From: Bacteroidia bacterium
Lineage (GTDB): Bacteria; Bacteroidota; Bacteroidia; UKL13-3
Assembly: GCA_019454865.1 (NCBI GenBank)
Contig: JACFNJ010000144.1
Span: forward strand, 1 to 6,322
DNA: 6,322 nucleotides
Direction of reading: 5' to 3'
Part shown: positions 1 to 6,322 of the stretch, in pieces
Numbering within the stretch: position 1 is the first letter of the stretch
Layout: each line of letters opens with the position of its first letter
Made by a program: the position numbers and the translations under genes
The notes under the pieces: model-generated
What the model was told of the DNA's origin: nothing
What the model saw: only the letters and a program-made list of their open reading frames with translations
The model's database searches: none

Positions 1-142
1 CTTGGAAGAACTTGTGGTATATAAAGCTTTGTATGCTACCGATGATTTTGGCTATGGTGCATTATGGGTACGTCCTTTAAAAATGTTTGAAGAAGAAATT
101 ATTGTGAATGGAACTCCGGTAAAACGGTTTCAAAAATTGTAA
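1..142 (+). CDS. DUF1653 domain protein, C-terminal part (5' end outside window)
   Basis: This is the last 46 residues of a protein whose start lies left of the window; the reading frame begins at base 2 and ends at TAA 140-142. The visible part carries the family signature of DUF1653: an EELVVYKALY stretch, then LWVRPLKMF, then a short end of the form V-x-G-x-P-V-x-R-F. In known members these occur in this order, and the protein is a small single domain of about 60-80 residues, so only the N-terminal 15-30 residues are probably missing. The biochemical function of DUF1653 is not known to me, and none is proposed. The DUF58 gene follows on the same strand after 16 bases with no terminator-like hairpin between, so the two are probably co-transcribed. 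Family assignment rests on motif memory over a short segment. Confidence 0.87.
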   Translation, partial: LEELVVYKALYATDDFGYGALWVRPLKMFEEEIIVNGTPVKRFQKL

Positions 143-158
143 CTGAATTTGAATTGCT

Positions 159-1076
159 ATGATGGAATTACTTAGTGAAGAAACAATTTTGCAATCAAAC
201 AACCTGGAGTTGTTAGCTACACAAATTGTTGAAGGTTTTATTACAGGATTACACAAAAGTCCGTTTCATGGTTTTTCTGTTGAGTTTTCAGAGCACCGAT
301 TGTACAATACCGGTGAAAGTACAAAACATATCGATTGGAAATTGTTTGGTAGAACAGATAAATTGTTTGTGAAGCGATACGAAGAAGAAACCAATCTTAG
401 ATGCCATATTGTAATTGACACTTCAGGCAGTATGTTTTATCCGGTAAATAAATTAAATAAAATTAAGTTTAGTGTATATGCTGCTGCTTCTTTAATTCAA
501 ATGCTAAGAAAACAAAGAGATGCACGCGGACTAACATTATTTAATGATAAAATTGATTTGCATACCGAAACAAAAGTTTCTCAATCACACATTCGGTACC
601 TATTTGGGCAATTGGATAATTTATTGAAAGAAAATATAAGTAACATACCCAAAGGTTCAAACATTGGGTTGTGTTTACACGAGTTGGCTGAGCGTATGCA
701 TCGTAGAAGTTTGGTAATAGTGTTTAGCGATTTTTACTCTACTAAGGATTCTAAAGAAGAACTTTATGATGCTCTAAAGCACCTGAAATATAATAAGCAT
801 GAAATAATTTTGTTTCAGGTAAACGATATGGATACCGAAACTAACTTTTTATTTGATAATAGACCGTATTTGTTTACAGATAGCGAAACCGGTGAAAAAA
901 TTAAATTATTTCCCTCACAAGTTAAGGAACAATATATACTAGCAATAAACGAGTTTAAGCACGACCTTAAAATTAAATGTGCACAGTTTAAAATGGAATA
1001 TGTGGAAGCAAATGTTGGAACTAACTTTAGCCAAATATTACTGCCTTTTTTAATCAAAAGGAGTAAACTTAAATAA
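159..1076 (+). CDS. DUF58 domain protein with vWA-like MIDAS motif, soluble
   Basis: A 305-residue protein of the DUF58 family. Residues about 33-80 hold the family core: a G-x-S-V-E-F segment (38-43), then IDWKLFGRTDKLFVKRYEEE (58-77). A von Willebrand A-like fold follows, with a complete-looking metal-ion site: DTSGSM at 87-92, GSNIG at 166-170 in the second loop, and the S-D pair at 190-191. No membrane segment or signal peptide is visible, so it should be cytoplasmic, unlike DUF58 proteins with two N-terminal helices. Family members often sit beside MoxR AAA+ ATPases and Bat vWA proteins and are thought to act as binding or chaperone-like partners; that role is inference here, because neither partner is in view (MoxR could lie to the left). 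Translation can begin at either of two adjacent ATGs (159 or 162); no Shine-Dalgarno sequence separates them. The gene ends in tandem TAA stops (1074-1079), 17 bases from the convergent receiver gene. Confidence 0.92.
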   Translation: MMELLSEETILQSNNLELLATQIVEGFITGLHKSPFHGFSVEFSEHRLYNTGESTKHIDWKLFGRTDKLFVKRYEEETNLRCHIVIDTSGSMFYPVNKLNKIKFSVYAAASLIQMLRKQRDARGLTLFNDKIDLHTETKVSQSHIRYLFGQLDNLLKENISNIPKGSNIGLCLHELAERMHRRSLVIVFSDFYSTKDSKEELYDALKHLKYNKHEIILFQVNDMDTETNFLFDNRPYLFTDSETGEKIKLFPSQVKEQYILAINEFKHDLKIKCAQFKMEYVEANVGTNFSQILLPFLIKRSKLK

Positions 1077-1093
1077 TAAAATAAATTAGTTTT

Positions 1094-1495
1094 TTAAAGG
1101 TTCCCCTTTTTATATAAATCAATAGTTTCATTAACATGCCTTGGGTCTAATGGCTTTGTTAAAAACAACTTGATTACTGCGTAATTCTTTGCTTTTTCTA
1201 CATCATCTTCAAATACGGATGAGGTAAGCATTACATAATATGCTTGTTGTTGTTGTTTGTATTGTTCGGAGCTTATCTTTTCAATAAACATCCACCCATC
1301 CATTACAGGCATACTAATATCTACATACACAATGTCAAAACTTGCTTTGCCTTCTTGCTTATGGGCTTCAATCACATTTAATGCCTCTATTCCGTTAAGT
1401 GCTACTGTAATATCCGCATTGGGATATACATTCTTAATTATTTTGGAATTGATAAAGTTGGTTACTTCATCATCATCTATTAATAAAAATTTCAT
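1094..1495 (-). CDS. Single-domain response regulator (CheY-like receiver)
   Basis: A 133-residue stand-alone receiver domain with no output domain. All phosphorylation-site residues are present: the acidic cluster DDD at 7-9, the expected phospho-acceptor D59 in VYVDISMPVMDG, the conserved T91 in VMLTSS, and K114 followed by P in LTKPL. The length is that of one receiver fold, so the protein probably signals by binding another protein or passes phosphate along a relay. A run of four glutamines (81-84, encoded by four CAA codons) lies in the loop between helix 3 and strand 4, where length variation is tolerated. No histidine kinase or other two-component partner is in the window, so its input is unknown. 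It is transcribed away from mfd and toward DUF58. The ATG at 1493-1495 gives the typical N-terminus of the family (MKFLLIDDDE), with only an AT-rich leader before it. Small receivers of this kind are common in Bacteroidota. Confidence 0.95.
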   Translation of the reverse strand: MKFLLIDDDEVTNFINSKIIKNVYPNADITVALNGIEALNVIEAHKQEGKASFDIVYVDISMPVMDGWMFIEKISSEQYKQQQQAYYVMLTSSVFEDDVEKAKNYAVIKLFLTKPLDPRHVNETIDLYKKGNL

Positions 1496-1724
1496 ATAAA
1501 TTTTAGTTTATTCTATTTTTACGAAATAGGGGTTTTGTAAAAGTAAATTTATTTGATTTAAAACACAATAATTTTATTAAATCTTGAAAGTAGAGTTTAA
1601 TAGTTAGTTGTTTATAGAATACTTTTCGTTAAAGATTTTTATTTATTTGGCAATTGCATGGGTGTTTTCCTACTGAAATTGTATATATGTTTATATTCGC
1701 ACCTCAATTTTATAAATATTTTTT
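1496..1724. promoter_or_regulatory. Divergent intergenic region between receiver gene and mfd
   Basis: These 229 very AT-rich bases separate two divergently transcribed genes, so both promoters should be here. Besides the candidate mfd -7 element (listed separately), three small structures are visible. One is an inverted repeat CTATTT / AAATAG (1513-1518 and 1524-1529, 5-base loop) just upstream of the receiver ATG. The second is an overlapping alternative pairing TTTTAC / GTAAAA (1517-1522 and 1537-1542). The third is a perfect 8-base palindrome GCAATTGC (1650-1657) about 35 bases upstream of the mfd -7 element. Repeats of this size arise by chance in such sequence, so none is claimed as a proven operator. 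No convincing promoter for the receiver gene was found, and I see no open reading frame of note apart from a 13-codon one running into the mfd start. Confidence 0.5.
1692..1699 (+). promoter_or_regulatory. Candidate -7 element of the mfd promoter (Bacteroidota type)
   Basis: TATATTCG matches the Bacteroidota primary-sigma -7 consensus TAnnTTTG at all but one fixed position and is followed by CA, as often seen. It would place the transcript start near 1704-1707 and leave an A/T-rich leader of about 20 bases before the TTG start at 1725, which is usual in this phylum. A clear TTTG -33 element at the expected distance is missing; only T-rich sequence near 1665-1668 or CTG at 1673-1675 is present. 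The call therefore rests on one motif and on position. Confidence 0.42.
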
Positions 1725-4700
1725 TTGAACTTACAGCAATTACTTGGTACATACAGTCAAAGCCAAAATTATAAACAAATAGTTTCTGAACTTACTGCAA
1801 AGAAAACAGCAACTATTCATTTAAAAGGCTTGTCCGGTTCTATTGATGCAGTAATAGGTGCTACATTATTTTTGCAGAACAATATTTCTCAACTCTTTGT
1901 TTTCACAAATCAAGAAGATGCACGATATTTTTATTCGGATTTGGAAAACTTGTTGGAAGGTAAAACAATTTTATATCTACCCACTTCCTTTCGTAAACCT
2001 TTTGCTATCCATCAACCTGATTCAACATTAATTTTAGAACGTGCCGAAACTTTAAATAGACTTAATCATCCAAGTGCATCAGCCGAGTTAATTGTAACTA
2101 CTGCTGAAGCATTGGCTGAGTTGGTAATAAACGATGAGGAATTATCAAACAACACCTACGAACTAAAAGTTGGAAACACTTTTGATTTAGAATTTTTTGT
2201 TGAGTTTTTATCTGAACATCATTTTGAACGTGCCGACTTTGTTTATGAAGCAGGTCAATTCAGTATTCGTGGTGGTATTGTTGATGTTTTTTCATTTAGC
2301 AACGACCAACCTTATCGTATTGAGTTAAATGGCGAGTTGATTGATAATATTCGAATTTTTGATCCGAATTCACAATTGTCTGTCAAAAAAGTAGATCGAT
2401 TTTATATTATTCCAAATGTACAAAAACAAAAAGGTTCAAAATCTCGAAACAGCTTTTTTAATTACCTAAATCAGGATACATTAATATGGTTGCAGGATGC
2501 AAATTATAATGAGCAGCAATTGGAGTTAGGTTGGGAGAAAGCAATAAATATATACAATCAGTTTACACCGCAACCCGGAGAAGAAGATTTAGATAAAGTT
2601 GAGGAGTTGTTAGAAACACCACAGCAGTTGCTAAAATCTATCCGCAAACATTCTGTTATTGAATTTGGTACTCGTACTAAATTTAAAGCAGATGCAGTAA
2701 TTGAGTTTAATGTTAGTCCGCAACCTACGTTTAATAAAAATTTTAAAATGTTGGTTGAGAATCTCAGGCAAAATCAAAATGAAGGCTTATTAAATATAAT
2801 TTTTAGCGAAAGCAGCAGACAAATTGAGAGACTTTATACTTTGTTGGAAGACGTAGATGCTGAGGTGAAGTTTGAACCAATTTATTATGCACTTTCCAGC
2901 GGATTTATTGATAAGGATTTAAAACTTGCTTGCTATACCGAACACCAAATTTTTAATCGTTTTTATCGAGGTAAGGTTAGGAATGCTTATAGTAAAAGTA
3001 GAATAATAACACTAAAAGAATTACAAGATTTAAAACCCGGTGATTTTGTAACGCATATTGACCACGGTGTAGGGCGATTTGCCGGATTAGAAAAAATTGA
3101 AATTAATGGAAGAATTCAAGAGGCTGTACGATTAATTTATCGGGATAACGATTTGCTTTATGTAAGCATCAACTCGTTGCATAAAATAAGCAAGTATGTT
3201 GGTAAAGATGGAACAGAACCACGCATACATAAATTAGGTAGTGATGTTTGGGAGAAAGTAAAAAATAATACCAAGAAAAAAGTAAAAGACATAGCGCGTG
3301 ATTTAATAAAGTTATATGCTGCACGCAAAGCACAGTCAGGGTTTGCTTTTTCGCCTGATAATTTCATGCAAATAGAATTAGAAGCTGGTTTCATGTACGA
3401 GGATACACCTGACCAAAGTAAAGCAACAGCTGATGTGAAAAAAGATATGGAAAGCCAGCACCCGATGGATAGATTGGTTTGCGGTGATGTTGGTTTTGGT
3501 AAAACTGAAGTTGCTATTCGGGCAGCTTTTAAAGCCGTTTGTGATAGTAAACAAGTAGCTGTATTGGTTCCTACAACAATTTTGGCTAATCAACATTATC
3601 GCACATTTAAAGAAAGACTAAAAGGATTTCCATGCAATGTTGATTATGTTAACAGGTTTCGCTCTGCTAAAGAGCAAAAGGAAGTAATGCAAAAGGTGAG
3701 TGAAGGAAAAATTGATATTTTAATCGGAACACACAAATTGTTGAACAAAGAGTTTAAGTATAAGAACCTTGGTTTGATGATTATAGATGAAGAACAAAAA
3801 TTTGGTGTTGGAGCAAAAGAAAAACTAAAATCATTAAAAGTAAATGTAGATTCATTAACACTTACTGCAACTCCAATTCCACGTACGCTTCATTTTTCAC
3901 TGATGGGAGCGCGAGATTTATCAATTATAAATACTCCTCCGGCAAACCGGCAGCCTGTAACTACTGAGTTGCACAGCTACAATGATGCATTGGTTAAAGA
4001 AGTAATTTCATCTGAAATTGAAAGAGGAGGACAAGTATTTTTTGTTCATCATCGTGTTAAAGATATTTATGAAATAGCTGAACGTATAAGCAAAATTTGT
4101 CCCGGTGTTAAAGTAGGTGTTGCACATGGGCAATTGGAAGGAGATAAATTAGAAGATGTGATGCTTAAATTTATTGAAGGCGATTACGATGTGTTGGTGG
4201 CAACTACAATTATTGAGAGTGGCTTAGATATTAGTAATGCCAATACAATAATTATAAACAATGCACACATGTTTGGTTTAAGTGATTTGCACCAAATGCG
4301 TGGTAGGGTTGGTAGAAGTAATATAAAAGCATTTTGTTACATGTTGGTTCCAAGTATGCACAGCCTTACTAATGATGCACGAAGAAGATTACAAGCAATA
4401 GAAGAGTTTAGTGATTTGGGTTCAGGATTTAATGTAGCAATGCGCGATTTAGATATACGTGGTGCTGGTAATTTATTGGGAGGTGAGCAAAGTGGCTTTA
4501 TTGCCGAAATTGGTTTTGAAATGTATAACAAAATATTGGATGAAGCCATTCAGGAGTTGAAAGATGAAGAGTTTGCCGATTTATTTAAAGATGAAAAACT
4601 ATATAAAATTGAGGCAAAGGATTGTACAATAGAAACCGATTTGGAAGCACTAATACCGGATGAGTATGTACGTAATATTGCGGAAAGATTAAGTTTATAC

Positions 4701-5075
4701 AATGAGCTGTCATCCTTAATTACCGATAAGCAGTTAGATGATTTTAGTACTCAACTCAAAGATAGATTTGGCGAATTGCCTCATCAGGTTTGGGATTTAA
4801 TTGAAATGATAAAGCTGCGTGAATTGGCTAAGCAGTTAGGATTTGAAAAAATTGTAATGAAGAATAGTGCTTTTGCAGCTTATTTCCCTGATGAGAAAAA
4901 ACAAGGCTACTATCAAAGTGAATTGTTTAGTAAGATATTGGCATTTGTTCAGCACAATGCCCAAAGATGTAAAATGAAACAAACTTCAAAGAATTTGATT
5001 TTAGGTGTACAGCATATTGCAGGTATTGCACATGCTAAAAAGTTGTTACTCGAAATTCAACAGAATGTATCTTAA
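1725..5075 (+). CDS. mfd: Transcription-repair coupling factor Mfd
   Basis: Complete 1116-residue Mfd, close to the usual 1100-1200. It removes RNA polymerase stalled at DNA lesions and recruits UvrA for nucleotide excision repair. The UvrB-like N-terminal module spans about 1-330, including the RGGIVDVF region (182-189). The CarD-like RNA-polymerase-interacting domain spans about 430-500 with THIDHGVGRFAGLE (443-456). The RecG-like translocase follows: TPDQ (561-564), Walker A GDVGFGKT (587-594), DEEQ (688-691), TATP (714-717), motif V ATTIIESGLDI (826-836), motif VI QMRGRVGRS (857-865) and a TRG segment RGAGNLLGG (912-920). The C-terminal regulatory TRCF domain lies at about 970-1045. The start is TTG 1725-1727: an in-frame TAA at 1713-1715 leaves no upstream ATG or GTG, the next in-frame ATG is at residue 342, and MNLQQLLGTY resembles family N-termini. 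The 3' end overlaps the convergent Dabb gene by four bases. All ATPase motifs look intact. Confidence 0.98.
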   Translation: MNLQQLLGTYSQSQNYKQIVSELTAKKTATIHLKGLSGSIDAVIGATLFLQNNISQLFVFTNQEDARYFYSDLENLLEGKTILYLPTSFRKPFAIHQPDSTLILERAETLNRLNHPSASAELIVTTAEALAELVINDEELSNNTYELKVGNTFDLEFFVEFLSEHHFERADFVYEAGQFSIRGGIVDVFSFSNDQPYRIELNGELIDNIRIFDPNSQLSVKKVDRFYIIPNVQKQKGSKSRNSFFNYLNQDTLIWLQDANYNEQQLELGWEKAINIYNQFTPQPGEEDLDKVEELLETPQQLLKSIRKHSVIEFGTRTKFKADAVIEFNVSPQPTFNKNFKMLVENLRQNQNEGLLNIIFSESSRQIERLYTLLEDVDAEVKFEPIYYALSSGFIDKDLKLACYTEHQIFNRFYRGKVRNAYSKSRIITLKELQDLKPGDFVTHIDHGVGRFAGLEKIEINGRIQEAVRLIYRDNDLLYVSINSLHKISKYVGKDGTEPRIHKLGSDVWEKVKNNTKKKVKDIARDLIKLYAARKAQSGFAFSPDNFMQIELEAGFMYEDTPDQSKATADVKKDMESQHPMDRLVCGDVGFGKTEVAIRAAFKAVCDSKQVAVLVPTTILANQHYRTFKERLKGFPCNVDYVNRFRSAKEQKEVMQKVSEGKIDILIGTHKLLNKEFKYKNLGLMIIDEEQKFGVGAKEKLKSLKVNVDSLTLTATPIPRTLHFSLMGARDLSIINTPPANRQPVTTELHSYNDALVKEVISSEIERGGQVFFVHHRVKDIYEIAERISKICPGVKVGVAHGQLEGDKLEDVMLKFIEGDYDVLVATTIIESGLDISNANTIIINNAHMFGLSDLHQMRGRVGRSNIKAFCYMLVPSMHSLTNDARRRLQAIEEFSDLGSGFNVAMRDLDIRGAGNLLGGEQSGFIAEIGFEMYNKILDEAIQELKDEEFADLFKDEKLYKIEAKDCTIETDLEALIPDEYVRNIAERLSLYNELSSLITDKQLDDFSTQLKDRFGELPHQVWDLIEMIKLRELAKQLGFEKIVMKNSAFAAYFPDEKKQGYYQSELFSKILAFVQHNAQRCKMKQTSKNLILGVQHIAGIAHAKKLLLEIQQNVS

Positions 5076-5374
5076 TATTCCATATCAACAACTCTACGCT
5101 CACTTTTAGCTTCCGCTATAAAGGGTAATATCGCTTGATGCAAAGGGTGGGCAGCATAATATTTAAGTGCATCCATATTTTCAAATTCACTATACAAAAC
5201 TACATCAGCACTTTCAGCTGAATGTAATACATCAAATCCAACTTCTATTTTAATACAGCCTTCAATTTGTCCATTCAGTGCTTCCAATTTTTGTTTTATT
5301 GCTATGGCATTATCTTGTTTAGTCATGCCATTGGCTTCATCTTTTAGTTTCCAAAATACAATATGTTTTATCAT
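5072..5374 (-). CDS. Dabb-family (stress-responsive A/B barrel) protein
   Basis: A 100-residue protein, the full length of one Dabb domain, which folds as a ferredoxin-like unit that normally pairs into an alpha/beta barrel dimer. The family signs are the opening strand MIKHIVFWKLKDEA (1-14) with the conserved H4, the strand ADVVLYSEFENMDAL (56-70), and the YAAHPLHQ segment (73-80) near the end. No signal peptide or membrane segment is visible, so it is probably cytoplasmic. Bacterial members mostly lack an assigned reaction; some relatives in plants are cyclases or stress-induced proteins, which does not allow a specific function here. It lies 38 bases downstream of the permease gene on the same strand with no terminator-like hairpin between, so the two are probably one transcript. 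Its TAA stop uses the same TTAA bases (5072-5075) as the stop of mfd on the other strand. The ATG at 5372-5374 gives the canonical family N-terminus. Confidence 0.93.
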   Translation of the reverse strand: MIKHIVFWKLKDEANGMTKQDNAIAIKQKLEALNGQIEGCIKIEVGFDVLHSAESADVVLYSEFENMDALKYYAAHPLHQAILPFIAEAKSERRVVDMEY

Positions 5375-5412
5375 GGTAAATAGATAATTTGTTTGTTTGA
5401 GAAATTAGTAAT

Positions 5413-6288
5413 TTATGTTTCGTGTGTAAATTTTTGTTTGATGAAAGGATAGGTAAATACACTTAATAAAATAATTACCGCTCCTACATAAAATCCAAAA
5501 CTCATGTATTCATCATTTCCAAAAAGTAATATTGAAAAAAGTATGCCGTATACAGGTTCTAAATTATTTGTAATAATTACCGTAAGCGGACTAAAGTATT
5601 TTAATATATTGATACTCCAGGTAAATGCAACTACAGTACAAACAAGACTAAGCATTAATAAATAAAACGCATCACTAAATCCTACGGAAGGGATTACAAA
5701 TCCGGCATCATCAAAAAATAGTTTGTATATACTTATAAAAATAAGTGCTCCAATAAATTCATAGAAAGTAATTTTATATGCACCGTAATCTTTTATAAAC
5801 TTCCCATTGTATATACCAAAAAATGCTGCTGTAATCGCTGCCAGTATTCCATATACTAATCCAAGTAAATGATTGGTTTCAAACTTAAAAATTACACCTA
5901 AGCCAACAACTAAAAATAGCCCATAGATGAAATCACCCCAGAAAAATTTTTTCTTTAGTAACAAAGGTTGAAAAATACTAGCAAATAAAGTGATGGTACT
6001 AAAGCCGGCCATCGTAACACTTACATTACTTATTTTAATTGCATGATAAAATAAATACCAATGCATACCTACCACAACTCCTATTAATGCAATGTGTATA
6101 ATAGGCCTGATACCTAAAGTAAAATTTTGTTTTTTAAAATACATAAAAACACCCAAGCCCAATAAGGATATTACTAAACGATACCACACTAAATCCAATG
6201 CACCGAATGAAATAAGCTTGCCAAGTATAGGAGTTAGCCCCCAAAGCAATACAATAATATGTAGTTGTAATAATTTTTTTGCTTGCAT
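5413..6288 (-). CDS. EamA-family (drug/metabolite transporter superfamily) permease
   Basis: A 291-residue inner-membrane protein with ten predicted hydrophobic helices at roughly 8-27, 32-51, 63-80, 88-110, 119-135, 141-160, 172-191, 205-226, 235-256 and 263-283: two five-helix EamA repeats, the standard layout and length. Lysine-rich loops after helices 2 (52-53), 4 (112-114) and 6 (163-166) and the KQK tail (284-286) put both ends in the cytoplasm by the positive-inside rule, as expected. Family marks include LLWGLTPILGK (14-24) in helix 1 and the NNLEPVYGILFSILLFG stretch (241-257) before the last helix. Such proteins export or take up amino acids, nucleosides, sugars or drugs; the substrate cannot be told from the sequence. 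ATG 6286-6288 is chosen because it puts a short charged N-terminus before helix 1. The frame stays open to the window edge, but those 11 codons contain no ATG, GTG or TTG. A perfect inverted repeat lies 16 bases upstream. Confidence 0.93.
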   Translation of the reverse strand: MQAKKLLQLHIIVLLWGLTPILGKLISFGALDLVWYRLVISLLGLGVFMYFKKQNFTLGIRPIIHIALIGVVVGMHWYLFYHAIKISNVSVTMAGFSTITLFASIFQPLLLKKKFFWGDFIYGLFLVVGLGVIFKFETNHLLGLVYGILAAITAAFFGIYNGKFIKDYGAYKITFYEFIGALIFISIYKLFFDDAGFVIPSVGFSDAFYLLMLSLVCTVVAFTWSINILKYFSPLTVIITNNLEPVYGILFSILLFGNDEYMSFGFYVGAVIILLSVFTYPFIKQKFTHET

Positions 6289-6304
6289 TATTTTGGGGAA
6301 GCTT

Positions 6305-6322
6305 TTGCAATAAGTATTGCAA
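6305..6322. repeat. Perfect 18-base inverted repeat upstream of the permease, possible operator
   Basis: The last 18 bases of the window read TTGCAATA-AG-TATTGCAA, two perfect 8-base arms with a 2-base centre. The repeat lies 16 bases upstream of the permease ATG, where a dimeric repressor or activator would bind. On the permease strand it is followed by a C-rich segment (AAGCTTCCCC) rather than a T-run, so it does not look like an intrinsic terminator of a gene entering from the right. The 2-base centre is too tight for an RNA hairpin without opening inner pairs, which also favours a DNA-binding site. The repeat touches the window edge, so the arms may extend further. The symmetry is directly visible; operator function is inference. 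Confidence 0.8.

Noticed and set aside
815..1057. Minus-strand open frame of 80 codons
   Set aside because: It lies entirely inside the DUF58 gene on the opposite strand, has no recognisable family features, and is explained as a shadow of that gene.
1096..1109. Possible terminator hairpin AAAGG-TTCC-CCTTT followed by TT after the DUF58 gene
   Set aside because: The stem is only five pairs, three of them A-T, it lies within the 3' end of the receiver gene, and the following T-run is short. It is too weak to call, though weak termination of the DUF58 transcript is possible.
1257..1499. Plus-strand open frame of 80 codons
   Set aside because: It is antisense to the receiver gene, whose active-site motifs are intact; the sequence shows no protein-family signal.
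3158..4549. Three minus-strand open frames (3158-3394, 3378-3596, 4337-4549)
   Set aside because: All lie inside the conserved translocase and RNA-polymerase-binding parts of mfd and read as antisense shadows.
5063..5080. Possible hairpin GAAT...ATTC around the mfd stop codon
   Set aside because: Only four outer bases pair and the interior does not match, so it is not a terminator.
5388..5399. Tandem TTTG x3 between the permease and Dabb genes
   Set aside because: Three copies in AT-rich spacer sequence are too few to suggest phase variation or a regulatory repeat.
6092..6322. Short open frames on both strands at the right edge (6092-6313 plus, 6134-6322 minus)
   Set aside because: Both overlap the N-terminal helices of the permease, which has a clear family pattern in its own frame.
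1..6322. Defence system, mobile element, CRISPR array or biosynthetic cluster
   Set aside because: No transposase, integrase, nuclease, toxin, reverse transcriptase, spaced repeats or synthase motifs were found on either strand; gene content is housekeeping-like and base composition looks even throughout.

Overview
The window looks like a piece of a Bacteroidota chromosome. The evidence is the strong AT bias, start codons with no visible Shine-Dalgarno sequence in their AT-rich leaders, a Bacteroidota-type -7 promoter element (TAnnTTTG-like) in front of mfd, and proteins that read like Bacteroidota members of their families. The exact lineage cannot be fixed from the sequence; a Chitinophagales or Sphingobacteriales relative is only a guess. 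I see no mobile element, CRISPR array, tRNA, rRNA or foreign-looking island.

Layout from left to right. (1) Plus strand: the C-terminal end of a DUF1653 protein (1-142), then after 16 bases a soluble DUF58/vWA-like protein (159-1076), probably in one transcript. (2) Minus strand, convergent with DUF58: a stand-alone CheY-like receiver protein (1094-1495). (3) A 229-base divergent intergenic region holding a candidate mfd promoter. (4) Plus strand: a complete transcription-repair coupling factor, Mfd (1725-5075), starting at TTG. (5) Minus strand, convergent with mfd and sharing the bases of its stop codon: a Dabb-family small protein (5072-5374), preceded in the same transcript by an EamA/DMT permease (5413-6288). 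(6) A perfect 8-2-8 inverted repeat at the right edge (6305-6322), just upstream of the permease start, which looks like an operator.

The genes do not form an obvious single pathway. Mfd is a housekeeping DNA-repair protein. The receiver protein is an orphan here, with no kinase in view. The DUF58 protein lacks the MoxR and Bat partners usually found beside it, at least within the window. The permease and Dabb gene are probably co-transcribed, but their substrate and role cannot be read from the sequence. I do not see a novel multi-gene system. The best second-look items are small-scale: the inverted repeat at the right edge, the TTG start of mfd at the end of a T8 run with an overlapping tiny upstream ORF, and the TTAA stop codons shared by mfd and the Dabb gene.
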